Assembly (NCBI GenBank): GCA_020638955.1
Contig: JACKHO010000003.1
Location: 496,001 to 560,000 of the forward strand
DNA from: Planctomycetaceae bacterium
GTDB lineage: Bacteria > Planctomycetota > Planctomycetia > Planctomycetales > Planctomycetaceae
Direction of reading: 5' to 3'
Length of the DNA stretch: 64,000 bases
This document shows positions 1 to 8,924 of the stretch, in pieces. Position 1 is the stretch's first letter; each line of letters opens with the position of its first letter. The position numbers and the translations under genes are program-made. The notes below the pieces were generated by a model. It saw nothing but the letters and a program-made list of their open reading frames with translations. It was not told the origin of the DNA and did no database searches.

Positions 1-267
1 TGCTTGGTGATCGCACCATGAACGAAGCGATGTGGGTTGGGATAGCCGATTAGCATGTTCCGGCTTTACAAGCGGGTGGCCCCGGTTGCTTTGTAACCGT
101 TGGGGGCCGATGGCCCGAGAGGTTGTACGCGGCAACGTTTCACTGGGTGCCGACACAATCAGTAAACGTTGGCCAACTTTGGCGAAGCCTCTTGATCAGT
201 GCGTGATCCCAGTTTGCGAGCAAACCAGGCCACCCGAAACGTAATCGCGTTCACGTTTCGGGCGCAC

Positions 268-897
268 CTACTTCTTGACCGGTTCTGGTTTTGCTGCAGC
301 TGCGCGAAGTTCGAGGTCCTGGCCCCAGCGGTACATGACGAATCCTACGACTGCTCCGATGGCGGCGCCGGACAGGACGAGGGCGGGGCTGTTCGTGAAT
401 GTGGAGTTTTGTGCTGCGGCCTGGGTGGTGAGGACGAGGCCGACAACCGAAATGACGAGGCCGACGGCGTCGCTCAAAGTTTCCGTGAGATTAATCTTGC
501 CTTTCATCAGCAGCGCCAGTTTTCCGAGCACCAGTTGCAGCAGGTAGCTGACCACACCGATGACCATGAGCGTAAATGCTGACCAGTAGAATGGTGTCCC
601 TTCGAAGGACTCTGCCAACTGGTAAATTGGCTGCAGAATTCCCGCGCTGATTTCCTGTGCCCGCTCGTCCTGGTCAACCTGATGGGCAAATTCGGAAGCC
701 TTCTCCTGGATCGGTTCGATGTGTTCACCAACTTGGTTGACGAAGTCACCCGCCGAGTGGGAATGACCTCCATGTTCCGCGTGCCCCTCTGCCGCATGAT
801 CAACCTCGCCACCCGCTGGCTCAGCCTCCTGAGACATCACCACCATGGGAAACAGCAGCAGAAGTGAAGCGGCGAGTACGAATCTATTGATGGACAC
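268..897 (-). CDS. His/Glu-rich exported membrane protein, unknown function
   Basis: No family recognised. A GTG at 897 is the preferred start: it follows an AGGGAGA Shine-Dalgarno sequence by a few bases and puts a hydrophobic signal (VLAASLLLLFPMVVMSQ) at the N-terminus; an ATG 72 bp upstream is also in frame but would place 24 polar residues before that signal. After the signal comes a charged stretch rich in His, Glu and Gly (about residues 25-55), an amphipathic helical part, then three hydrophobic segments in the C-terminal half with short loops. The polypeptide is about 209 residues. The His-rich segment could bind metal, but that is only inference. It is followed at some distance by no partner gene; the upstream neighbour on the same strand is the LutB gene. 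Confidence 0.6.
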   Translation of the reverse strand: MSINRFVLAASLLLLFPMVVMSQEAEPAGGEVDHAAEGHAEHGGHSHSAGDFVNQVGEHIEPIQEKASEFAHQVDQDERAQEISAGILQPIYQLAESFEGTPFYWSAFTLMVIGVVSYLLQLVLGKLALLMKGKINLTETLSDAVGLVISVVGLVLTTQAAAQNSTFTNSPALVLSGAAIGAVVGFVMYRWGQDLELRAAAAKPEPVKK

Positions 898-1009
898 AGT
901 TTTCTCCCTAAGGCACGTTTCTGTTTTATCTCTTGAGCAAGACTGGGCAAATGATGGCACGCGGCTCACAAGTTGTGAACGTCCAATTGTACGGGCCAGA
1001 TCAACTCGA

Positions 1010-2392
1010 TTACGAATTGTTACGTCGCTGGCGGTACAGTTCGCGGAAACTCTGACGCGGTGGTGTGGGAAGTTCGCGCTGTTTACCCCAGGGGTTTAAG
1101 GGGGAGTAAACGAGCCAGCGTGGAAGCCAGCGAAGGGCAGTGCGGCCCATCCAACCTGCCCAGCGGAAGAGTGCGGCACTCCCCAGAACTTTTCCAGCCA
1201 GCCACATGCCCCAACGTTTTGACGGTGCGAGCAGGCCCTTGAGAGCCAGCTTGCTGCGCCAGGTGTAAAGCTGTTCGTGCAGATTGATTTTGACGGGGCA
1301 GACGTCTGAGCAGGAAGCACAGAGTGAGCAGGCATGCGGCAAGCTGTTGTGCTGTTTGGCATCGAACGACGGAGCCAAAATTGAACCAATGGGGCCGGGG
1401 ACGGTGTTGCTGTAACTGTGGCCACCACTGCGACGATACACCGGGCAAGTGTTCATGCAGGCGCCGCAACGGATGCAGTTGAGCGACCGCCGGAATTCCT
1501 CGCTGGCAACCAGGTCGGAGCGCCCGTTATCAACGAGCACAATGTGCATTTCGCAGCCGGGTTCGCGCGGCCCGTGGAAGTGTGTGCTGTAGGTGGTAAT
1601 GGGCTGACCGGTGGCAGAGCGGGCAAGCAGCCTGAGGAACACGCCGAGGTCTTTCGCACGAGGAATGATTTTCTCAATCCCCATGCAGGCAATGTGTAGT
1701 TTCGGCAGCGACGTTCCGAGGTCGGCATTCCCCTCGTTGGTGCAGACCACCACGCCGCCCGTTTCCGCAATGGCGAAGTTCACACCCGTCAGCCCCGCGT
1801 CGGCAGCGAGAAAGCGTTGCCGCAGTTCCTGTCGCGCAGCCTCAGTGAGGTATTGAGGATCGGTCGCGCCTTTTTCTGTTCCGATTTTCTCGTGAAACAG
1901 CTCCCCGATTTCTTCCCGCTTGGTGTGAATGGCGGGCATGACAATGTGACTGGGAGGCTCCTGGCGGAGTTGCACAATCCATTCGCCGAGGTCAGTGTCC
2001 ACCACCTCAATCCCGTGCCGTTCGAGGAACGGATTCAGGTGACACTCTTCGGTGAGCATCGACTTACTTTTGACCACCCGTTTGACGGAGTGTTTCGTCA
2101 GCAAACCGAGAACAATTTGATTGTGCTCGGCGGCGTCTTTGGCCCAGTGAACGTGGACGCCCCTGGCCTTGGCCTGCTCTTCAAACTGTTCGAGCAGCGT
2201 TGGCAAATTGGCCAGCGCATACTGTTTGATTTGAGAAGCCCGTTCCCGCAGCGTTTCCCATTCGGGTACTGCCGAGGCCGCCTTGTCGCGCTTGGATCGA
2301 ACGAACCACAACGTGTTGTCGTGCCACTTGGCACGTTCACGATTGGCGACGAAAGCCGCCGCTTTGACAGGATGTGAAGCTTGGTCAGCCAA
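1010..2392 (-). CDS. lutB: LutB-type lactate utilisation iron-sulfur protein
   Basis: LutB is the ferredoxin-like subunit of the LutABC L-lactate oxidising complex, a cytoplasmic electron-transfer protein. Residues about 60-300 form the LUD domain (including GVNFAIAETGGVVV). Two 4Fe-4S motifs follow: CIRCGACMNTCPVY with Cys at about 306, 309, 312 and 316, and CSLCASCSDVCPVK with Cys at about 355, 358, 361 and 365. The length of 460 residues is normal for the family. The start read here is TTG; no in-frame ATG lies near the N-terminus. Neither LutA (cysteine-rich CCG domain) nor LutC lies beside it, which is unusual, so the partners must be elsewhere or the protein works alone. Family assignment is firm, the exact substrate less so. 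Confidence 0.9.
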   Translation of the reverse strand: MADQASHPVKAAAFVANRERAKWHDNTLWFVRSKRDKAASAVPEWETLRERASQIKQYALANLPTLLEQFEEQAKARGVHVHWAKDAAEHNQIVLGLLTKHSVKRVVKSKSMLTEECHLNPFLERHGIEVVDTDLGEWIVQLRQEPPSHIVMPAIHTKREEIGELFHEKIGTEKGATDPQYLTEAARQELRQRFLAADAGLTGVNFAIAETGGVVVCTNEGNADLGTSLPKLHIACMGIEKIIPRAKDLGVFLRLLARSATGQPITTYSTHFHGPREPGCEMHIVLVDNGRSDLVASEEFRRSLNCIRCGACMNTCPVYRRSGGHSYSNTVPGPIGSILAPSFDAKQHNSLPHACSLCASCSDVCPVKINLHEQLYTWRSKLALKGLLAPSKRWGMWLAGKVLGSAALFRWAGWMGRTALRWLPRWLVYSPLNPWGKQRELPTPPRQSFRELYRQRRNNS

Positions 2393-2496
2393 TCTTCTCG
2401 ATCCGTTGAGGCAGGAATAAAGTGGGACGAGTTACATCGTTAGAGACGAAGGCGACACAGACAGGAATGTCTGTGTCGCCGGATTCATCGCAGACG

Positions 2497-3102
2497 CTAT
2501 TCGACTTCAATAATGCGGGCCGTTTTAATGTAGTCGAGCTTAGGGAAGTTGGCTTTCAGGTACTCGTTCCCTTCCGACTGAATACGTCCCTGGCTGGGGC
2601 CGCGTCCCTGAGGAGCACCTTCGCCGTAACCGTTATACAGTTTGTCGACGACTTCCATGCCTCCCACAACCTTGGCAAATGGCGAAAATCCTTGTCGATC
2701 GAGAAAGCTGTTGTCACCGAAGTTAATGAACATCTGGCTGGTCCGTGTGTTCGGACCAGCGGTCGCGAAGGTGACCATGCCGCGAGTGTTGGACTGGGTC
2801 ACTTTGTCATCGGGAATGTTCATGCTGCGCCACTTGGCAGCGACTTTAGGATCGCCGTGGATGCCGAACTGCACCATGAATCCTTCGATGACTCGGAAGA
2901 AACGGCATTCATCGAAGTGCTTGGCCTCGACGAGTTCTTTGAAGCGGGTTGCACCGTTCGGCGCCCATTCGGGGTGAACCTCCATGACGAAGTCGCCTTG
3001 TGAGGTTTCAAACTTTACGTGAAACACTTTGTTCTCCTGGGAGTAAGCCTGGGAGGTCAGCGCGAACGCCAGACCCAGAACGCAAAAAACTTGTCGCAAC
3101 AT
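2497..3102 (-). CDS. Exported cyclophilin-type peptidyl-prolyl isomerase
   Basis: Cyclophilins catalyse cis-trans isomerisation of X-Pro bonds. A short signal peptide (about residues 1-21, ending QAYSQ) indicates export. The cyclophilin fold runs from about residue 27: FETSQGDFVMEVHPEWAPNG matches the start of the bacterial domain, followed by FFRVIEGFMVQFG (the catalytic-region FxRVxxxFxxQxG signature) and SQMFINFGDNSFLD. The bacterial 'TSQMFINxxDN' block is intact. The protein (201 residues) closely resembles the next gene upstream on the same strand (3179-3952), so the pair is a tandem duplication. The chaperone would act on exported proteins; client proteins cannot be read from the sequence. 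Confidence 0.9.
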   Translation of the reverse strand: MLRQVFCVLGLAFALTSQAYSQENKVFHVKFETSQGDFVMEVHPEWAPNGATRFKELVEAKHFDECRFFRVIEGFMVQFGIHGDPKVAAKWRSMNIPDDKVTQSNTRGMVTFATAGPNTRTSQMFINFGDNSFLDRQGFSPFAKVVGGMEVVDKLYNGYGEGAPQGRGPSQGRIQSEGNEYLKANFPKLDYIKTARIIEVE

Positions 3103-3178
3103 AGGGAAACCTCCTGTAAATACGGGTCATCTGCTTCTGGTGAGATGACAAATCCTTCGGGGTACAGTTCAGCAATGA

Positions 3179-3952
3179 TTACTCAGCAGCGGGAGTTGCC
3201 TCTGCAGGCTGCTCGCTTTCGGCTGGCGGCTCAGCAGCCGACGTTTCCTTCGCTGGCTCAGACGCGGGTTCCGCTTCAGCACCTACTGCTTCGATGATAC
3301 GAGCCGTCTTAATGTAGTCGAGCTTGGGGAAATCTTTGAGCAGGTAGCGATTACCTTCCGACTCAATGCGACCTTGATCCGGGCCGTTTCCCATAGGAGG
3401 ACCGTCGCCGTAACCAGCATAGAGTTGGTCGACCACGGCCATGCCTTCCACAACGCGGCCGAAAGGAGCAAACCGCTGCCCATCCAGGAAGCTGTTGTCG
3501 CCATAGCTAATGAACAACTGCGTGCTTCTGGAGTTGGGCATACCCGTTTGCGCGTAGGTCAGCATACCGCGGGAATTGGACTCAATGACTTTGTCATCCT
3601 GAATGGAATCGCCCCATGTCTTATTCATTGCAGGATCACCGTTGATGCCGAATTGGGCCATGAAGCCGCTCACAACCCGGAAAAATCGACAGTCGTCGTA
3701 GAACTTGTTTTCGACCAGTTCACGGAAATGGGAGGCTCCGTTGGGAGCCCAGTCGGGATGAATTTCTACGACGAAATCGCCTCGAGATGTCTCAAACTTC
3801 ACGAGGAAGGTTTCAGCGCTCTCGCCGTATGCGGAACTACCTCCGGCGCCGCTCGAAGAATTCGACTGGCTTGTCGCCGGCCTGTCCACATGTTCGGCAA
3901 CGCATCCCAAGAGAAACAGTGCACACGTTGCCGCGAGGGTGATTCGATTCAT
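3179..3952 (-). CDS. Lipoprotein cyclophilin-type peptidyl-prolyl isomerase
   Basis: Tandem paralogue of the isomerase at 2497-3102. It starts with a lipoprotein signal ending in the lipobox LLGC (Cys at about 16), so it should be membrane-anchored while its sister is soluble. A Ser/Gly linker follows, then the cyclophilin domain (FETSRGDFVVEIHPDWAPNG, FFRVVSGFMAQFG, STQLFISYGDNSFLD). The C-terminal tail of about 35 residues is Ala/Glu/Pro-rich and low-complexity, and is absent from the sister protein. The two genes are separated by 76 bp and may be co-transcribed. Family assignment is firm; the division of labour between the two copies is not known. Confidence 0.9.
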   Translation of the reverse strand: MNRITLAATCALFLLGCVAEHVDRPATSQSNSSSGAGGSSAYGESAETFLVKFETSRGDFVVEIHPDWAPNGASHFRELVENKFYDDCRFFRVVSGFMAQFGINGDPAMNKTWGDSIQDDKVIESNSRGMLTYAQTGMPNSRSTQLFISYGDNSFLDGQRFAPFGRVVEGMAVVDQLYAGYGDGPPMGNGPDQGRIESEGNRYLLKDFPKLDYIKTARIIEAVGAEAEPASEPAKETSAAEPPAESEQPAEATPAAE

Positions 3953-4085
3953 CCTGAGGTTCCAAGCAGATGATGATTTGAAACTTAATTGCCCAAACCC
4001 GGACGCTCAATTGTCGTCCGCAGGTTTGGGTTGTCAAAAGAGTATGCAGCGCCGCGTCAGCAATTCGCAACTGACTGGCGAGACC

Positions 4086-5168
4086 TTATTCCTCTTTCAG
4101 TTCTTCCGGGATATCGGGATACAGGATGAGCTTTTCGATTTCTTCTGCTGACGGCGGAGTCAGCGGGCGGATGATGCGGAAGCCAACGAAGTCTGCGTCG
4201 GTGAGGTACCACATACTTTGAGGGAGCTGCGGGTCCTGGATTTTCCAGTCGGGGTTTGAGGCAACGCGGGCTGCACTGCGGTGGAGTTCAGCGTCATCCC
4301 ACCATGAACCGCCGCGAACAATTCGGGGGTACTCTTCACCGTTGGGTAGGCAGTAGGGGAACACGGCCGGTTTGTGGCCATCGAATTGTGCGTAGAACAT
4401 GGGGTCGTAACGGTCGAGTGTCCACTCGGCGACGTTGCCGTGCATGTCATAGAGTCCCCAGGGATTCGGTTTCTTTTGACCGACTTTGTGAGTCACGTCA
4501 TCGGAATTGCCAGGGTGCCAGGCGTAGTCGTCGAGTTGGCTGGCATCATCACCGAATGAGTATGCGGTTGTTGTTCCAGCGCGACAGGCGTATTCCCATT
4601 CTGCTTCGGTGGGAAGTCGGTAGTACTGACCCGTCTTCTTGCTGAGCCACTCGCAATACATTTTCGCTGAAAGTTGTGTCATGCAAATGACGGGGAAGCC
4701 GTCGTGCCCCATGCCGAACGTCATGTCGGTGTATTCTTTCGTCGGACGTGTGACACCATCAGCCAGTTCGTCGATTTTGTCGGCTGGTCGACCGAGCAGT
4801 TCACGGCGTTGAATGTCCAAATTCATACGCCACGTATCATACTCTTCCCAGGTAATTTCATATTTACCCATCCAGAAGGGCTCGATTTTCACCTGGTGCT
4901 GCGGACCTTCGTCGTCATTGCGTCCCTCTTCTGTATCGGGGCTTCCCATGGTGAATACACCGCCAGGAATGGGAAGCATTTCGAAGGCAACTTCGGTGTC
5001 GCGGAGTCGCTGCTTGTACGGCTTCATTTCCGCTTCCGTCTTCGCAACGCTATCGGGATCGCGCAGGAAGGGATCTTTGGGATCGGGTTCGCCAGCGAGA
5101 ACGAGTGGCATTGCCAGGGCGAGACAAGCGGTCACTTGCCAAACAGTGCGAATCGGGCGTAATGTCAT
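4086..5168 (-). CDS. Exported FGE/SUMF1-fold protein
   Basis: The protein has the formylglycine-generating-enzyme (FGE-sulfatase, SUMF1) fold: GGVFTMGSPDTEEGRNDDEG near residue 70, FWMGKYEITWEEYD, RLPTEAEWEYACRAGTT, GLYDMHGNVAEWTLD and IVRGGSWWDDAELHRSAAR. An N-terminal signal (TLRPIRTVWQVTACLALAMP) points to export. The start at 5168 is chosen over an upstream in-frame ATG because it places the signal at the N-terminus and leaves a short divergent promoter region to apbE. In planctomycetes many such proteins are not sulfatase activators but binding or unknown-function modules; the catalytic cysteines of true FGE are not evident here. A possible functional link to a sulfatase gene cannot be shown, since none is present in the window. 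Confidence 0.85.
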   Translation of the reverse strand: MTLRPIRTVWQVTACLALAMPLVLAGEPDPKDPFLRDPDSVAKTEAEMKPYKQRLRDTEVAFEMLPIPGGVFTMGSPDTEEGRNDDEGPQHQVKIEPFWMGKYEITWEEYDTWRMNLDIQRRELLGRPADKIDELADGVTRPTKEYTDMTFGMGHDGFPVICMTQLSAKMYCEWLSKKTGQYYRLPTEAEWEYACRAGTTTAYSFGDDASQLDDYAWHPGNSDDVTHKVGQKKPNPWGLYDMHGNVAEWTLDRYDPMFYAQFDGHKPAVFPYCLPNGEEYPRIVRGGSWWDDAELHRSAARVASNPDWKIQDPQLPQSMWYLTDADFVGFRIIRPLTPPSAEEIEKLILYPDIPEELKEE

Positions 5169-5205
5169 GATAAGATAGGGTTTGTATTCTGGGCGGGAGT
5201 TCAGC

Positions 5206-6273
5206 ATGAAGGGAGTCCCGGTGTTCCACATCCGACAACTGCAAAACAAGTGTCCCGTTATCGCGGGAATACTGCTGATTGCTTTGAGCCGTCATTCGAG
5301 GGGAGCAGATGTTGTACTGGAACGGTTCCAGTTCGAACAAATCCGCATGGGGATTCCCGTCAACATAACATTGTACGCCCCATCGGATTCGGTGGCAAAC
5401 AAGGCGGCTGATGCAGCATTTGCGCGTTTCAAGGAAATCGACCGGCTGCTGAGCGATTACGATCCTGACAGCGAGCTCATGCGGCTGTGTGCCGCCCCCG
5501 CCAAGACGCCATTTCCGGTGAGTCGCGAGACGGCCTATGTTCTTGACTACTCGCTTCAACTCTCGAGGAAAACAGACGGCGCGTTTGATGTCAGTGTGGG
5601 GCATCTCACTCGTTTATGGCGCGTCGCCCGGCGCCGGAAGCGGCTTCCCGAGCAGGGAAAACTGGATGAGGCCCTTAAACTCACAGGCTACCAACACATT
5701 CACGTCGACCTTGAAAAGCAGACTGTCTGCCTCGATTTGGATGGGATGCAGCTTGATGTCGGGGCCATTGCCAAGGGATTTGCCGCTGATGAAGCCTTGA
5801 AGGCCATGCAGCAACACGGTGTGAGCCGCGTGTTAATTGATGCGGGAGGTGACCTTGTTTTGGGAGATCCCCCGCCGGGACGCGAGTCATGGAAGGTCGC
5901 CATCGAACCGCTACGTATCGGAAAGAAAAGTGAATCTCCCGTATTTCTCGCCCTCAGCAATTGCTCCGTCGCAACGTCGGGAGATGCTTACCAACACGTC
6001 GAAATCGAGGGGGTCCGCTATTCGCATATTGTGAATCCCAGCACCGGAGTTGGTTTGACCACGCCGAGTAGCGTGACAGTCATCGCACCGACCGGAATTC
6101 TGGCTGATGCACTCGCTTCTGCTGTCAGCGTGTTGCGGCCAGAACCGGGGCTAGCATTGGTCGGCGCCTATCGCGACAGCGAAGCATTTGTGGTGTCGAC
6201 GAGGGACTCGAGCGGTGAGGCTCAGGCTGAAACGCATGCAACAAAAGGGTTTGCAAGATTTGTGGCTCCCTGA
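5206..6273 (+). CDS. apbE: ApbE-family FAD:protein FMN transferase
   Basis: ApbE attaches FMN covalently to Thr in (S/T)GAT-type motifs of exported flavoproteins, using FAD and Mg2+. The sequence has an N-terminal hydrophobic signal, FKEIDRLLSDYDPDSELMRL early, SRKTDGAFDVSVGHLTRLW, DVGAIAKGFAADEA (the conserved GxxAKGxxxD element), INAGGD-type RVLIDAGGDLVLG and a C-terminal HIVNPSTG plus ILADALASAVSVL. About 355 residues is normal. The ATG at 5206 is preferred because GGGAG lies 6 bases upstream. It is transcribed divergently from the FGE-like gene with only 37 bp between. The two-FMN-domain protein at 18074-19822 carries exactly the motifs ApbE modifies and is a plausible target (inference). 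Confidence 0.93.
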   Translation: MKGVPVFHIRQLQNKCPVIAGILLIALSRHSRGADVVLERFQFEQIRMGIPVNITLYAPSDSVANKAADAAFARFKEIDRLLSDYDPDSELMRLCAAPAKTPFPVSRETAYVLDYSLQLSRKTDGAFDVSVGHLTRLWRVARRRKRLPEQGKLDEALKLTGYQHIHVDLEKQTVCLDLDGMQLDVGAIAKGFAADEALKAMQQHGVSRVLIDAGGDLVLGDPPPGRESWKVAIEPLRIGKKSESPVFLALSNCSVATSGDAYQHVEIEGVRYSHIVNPSTGVGLTTPSSVTVIAPTGILADALASAVSVLRPEPGLALVGAYRDSEAFVVSTRDSSGEAQAETHATKGFARFVAP

Positions 6274-6459
6274 GTGCGTCCAGCGTACGACGTTGCTGTG
6301 ACAAATCCCCAGGGCCACAACTTGCCTCAAGATGCCCGAGCATTCAGCAAATCCCTCATGATCGATACAACCCCTCGACGATAGAAGGAGTGGACTGATG
6401 CGAGATTCCGTTGGAATACTCGCGCTATTCGATGTCTGCTGACTTTGGGGGGCACCAAC

Positions 6460-7167
6460 ATGGTGCGAATGACCGGTAACGCATTTCTGCGTGGGATCCA
6501 ATTATTCTCCTACGTCCTCGTGTTCGGGACGTTCGCGGTTTCCCCAACGGACGCCGCCGCAGGCTGGCCGTTCTTTTCAGACAACGGTCCGCCGCGTGGA
6601 AGCCGTGAGTGGTACGAAATGCACGCCGCCGATCCCCCTGGGGTTCGACAGAAATACGCCTATGGGAAAATGTGGCCGCCCGTCGCGCGTCCCACTGGTC
6701 CCAAGCAACCAGCCATTCATACATATTACGATGCCCACTTCTGGCCAAATCCATACAATCTGGAAGATCGCCGGGTCGTGCGTAGTGTCATGCAAACCCA
6801 AGTCGACAACGGCTGGCTCTCCGCCACAACGTTGTACCACTACCACTTCGATGCCGACACGAATGAATTGAATTCCTCCGGGCAGCAGCATCTTCACTGG
6901 TTGCTGACACACGCACCCATTCAATACCGACAGGCAAATGTCGCCTCAGACATCGACGCAAAGGTCAACAGTGATCGAGTCGGATCGGTCGAACGCGAAA
7001 TCGATCGCTTGCTTGGTCAGTCGGCTTCGATTCCGGTTCTCCTGCGAGTCGGAGATCCTGTGGGTACTCCCGCCGATCAGGTCCAGAATGTGTTCACACA
7101 AGCCGAAGCAGCTCGATCAGTGCCTGCCATCCCCTTTACGTCTGCAGTTGAAGGTGGCGGCAACTAG
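6460..7167 (+). CDS. Secreted protein of unknown function
   Basis: Not recognised; it looks like a planctomycete-restricted family. The ATG at 6460 follows a GGGGGG purine run by 7 bases and begins a signal peptide (to about residue 33, PTDAAA). The mature part is rich in Tyr, Trp, His and Pro (for example YDAHFWPNPYNLED), with a Tyr/His-rich patch TLYHYHFDA, and ends in a helical region. No catalytic motif or lipobox is seen. It precedes, in the same orientation, the ATPase-like gene (7276) and a TPR lipoprotein (8925); whether the three form one unit is uncertain, since an inverted repeat and 108 bp separate it from the ATPase gene. Confidence 0.7.
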   Translation: MVRMTGNAFLRGIQLFSYVLVFGTFAVSPTDAAAGWPFFSDNGPPRGSREWYEMHAADPPGVRQKYAYGKMWPPVARPTGPKQPAIHTYYDAHFWPNPYNLEDRRVVRSVMQTQVDNGWLSATTLYHYHFDADTNELNSSGQQHLHWLLTHAPIQYRQANVASDIDAKVNSDRVGSVEREIDRLLGQSASIPVLLRVGDPVGTPADQVQNVFTQAEAARSVPAIPFTSAVEGGGN

Positions 7168-7236
7168 GTCGGCGATGTGTTGATCAGCGAGTGCAAGCCT
7201 TAATCAAGGCGTGCTTCTCTCCAGAATCTGGACCGC

Positions 7237-7258
7237 AATGTTCTGACGACCGAACATT
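7237..7258. promoter_or_regulatory. Inverted repeat upstream of ATPase-like gene
   Basis: AATGTTC and GAACATT form perfect 7-bp arms around an 8-base spacer, ending 17 bp before the ATG at 7276. The position and symmetry would suit an operator for a dimeric regulator; nothing else supports this and no regulator is assigned. Confidence 0.3.
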
Positions 7259-7275
7259 CCACATGAGTGACTGTC

Positions 7276-8901
7276 ATGTCGGGGCAATTCGACCAGCCAA
7301 ATGATGAAACACGGAACGACAGTGAGCGGCAGCTCCACTTCGATCCTGCACATCCGCTAACCGGCCCAGACGGGAATTTGGGTGAGAGTGAACACCCGCC
7401 GCGGCAGGAAGTTGATCCTGCTGCATGGAACAACGCCGCGTTGTACGGGGCGCTCGGTGATGCGGTCCCCGTGTCTGATGAGTTCTACGACCGCATTGTC
7501 AAACAGGCACATGCATTCGAGGTCGCTCACGTCGACGGCGCGCCCGTTGCGTCGGAAACTGCTGAGGAGCCTGGACGTACTCAACCAACGTTGGTCGACG
7601 TAGCGCCTCCGGCGAATGTGCGTTCCCGAACGGCATGGCCTCCACAGCCGAAGACCCTCCGGGAAACCGGACTCACGCCACAGCTTGTCCACGATTTGCT
7701 GTTGAAGACATTGTATTTCTCGGGGACTCTTTCCTCCCAGGAACTCAGCAATGAGCTGAGGCTTCCCTGCGAGATTGTCGAAGAGCTCGTTCTCCCGCTC
7801 TACCAAGAGCAGTTCGTCGAAGTCACCGAGAACGAATGTGATATCTCGCTGACAAATCAGGGACGTGAACGTGCCCGAGCCGCTTTGCAGCAAAGTCGGT
7901 ACGTCGGTCCCGCACCAGTTTCGCTACGCCAGTATCAACAATACTGTCAGGGGTGGAACCGAGACGGCATTGATTGTCATCGAGAAGATTTGCTCGCCTC
8001 GATGAAGTCGCTCGTGCTCCCCGATGATGTCATCGAAGCTGTGGGCGCGGCCATTTGTCGTGCAAAGCCGCTACTGATTACTGGCGTCGCCGGGAGTGGA
8101 ATTTCAGCCTTGGGAACCGGTATTGGCCGGTACTTCGCGCAGTTGCCACCGGTTGCCGTTCCCTATGCAATTGCAGCGGGCCACGAAATCATGAGTTTCT
8201 TTGACTCAGCAGTCCATCAACAGGTGACGGGTGAAACGTTGCAAGATGCGATTTCCTCCTGTAGCCATGAGGTGGATCTTCGCTGGCGACTGGTACATCG
8301 ACCATTTGTTCGCGTGGGATTGGAAACGCTGTCGGACAAGTTGAGTCTCTCGGCACAATCAAGCCGGCATGTATTGACGGCGCCCATTCACATCAAGGCA
8401 AACGGCGGAGTCCTGTTTGTTGATGATCTGGGCCGGCGCTGCGCGCGAGAGAATGACTGGCTGGCGCGCTGGTTCGTCATTTTGGATCAACATGCCGAAC
8501 GGCAAAAACTGCCGCACGGGACCGAAGTCGAATTGCCCGTCGAGTCCCTGATTGTCTTCGGCGCCAATTTGGAATCATTCACTCCTCCTGCCGGTGGCAT
8601 CGAACGACGATTCGCCAGCAGGGTCTGCCTTTCGCCGCCAGCCTTGGACGTTTTTCAGCGAATCTTCCTGCAGGAATGCGAGTTACGAAACGTGCCGTAC
8701 AATTCTGGTGTCGTGGCTGACTTCTTCCTCAGTCGATACGGCCGTCAAAGATTACCCAAAACGAGCGATCCGCAAGATTTGCTGGATGCCCTCATTTCGA
8801 TTTGCCGATTCAAAAGAGTGGAACCAATTCTCAGCGCAGACAGTTTGTCCACAGCTTTTGATCGATGCCTTGGAGGTATTGAGTTCAGAGCAACAGGCTA
8901 A
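7276..8901 (+). CDS. AAA-like ATPase with degenerate P-loop, N-terminal winged-helix-like part
   Basis: Residues 1-130 are polar and low in structure. About 135-220 (LVHDLLLKTLYFSGTLSSQELSNE ... EITLTNQGRERA-type) look like a winged helix. The C-terminal half resembles an AAA module: a P-loop-like GVAGSGISALG where the expected GKS/T is replaced, a Walker B-like GGVLFVDDLGRR and an arginine-containing sensor region (GGIERRFASRVCL). The missing Lys suggests weak or no ATP hydrolysis. Start: ATG at 7276 or GTG at 7267; neither has a strong ribosome site. The next gene, a TPR lipoprotein, starts 23 bp after its stop, so the two are probably one operon. Planctomycete Tad-like pilus loci carry similar ATPase/TPR neighbours, but no other Tad gene lies in this window. 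Confidence 0.75.
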   Translation: MSGQFDQPNDETRNDSERQLHFDPAHPLTGPDGNLGESEHPPRQEVDPAAWNNAALYGALGDAVPVSDEFYDRIVKQAHAFEVAHVDGAPVASETAEEPGRTQPTLVDVAPPANVRSRTAWPPQPKTLRETGLTPQLVHDLLLKTLYFSGTLSSQELSNELRLPCEIVEELVLPLYQEQFVEVTENECDISLTNQGRERARAALQQSRYVGPAPVSLRQYQQYCQGWNRDGIDCHREDLLASMKSLVLPDDVIEAVGAAICRAKPLLITGVAGSGISALGTGIGRYFAQLPPVAVPYAIAAGHEIMSFFDSAVHQQVTGETLQDAISSCSHEVDLRWRLVHRPFVRVGLETLSDKLSLSAQSSRHVLTAPIHIKANGGVLFVDDLGRRCARENDWLARWFVILDQHAERQKLPHGTEVELPVESLIVFGANLESFTPPAGGIERRFASRVCLSPPALDVFQRIFLQECELRNVPYNSGVVADFFLSRYGRQRLPKTSDPQDLLDALISICRFKRVEPILSADSLSTAFDRCLGGIEFRATG

Positions 8902-8924
8902 CCCTCGCACCGGAGACCTGATTG

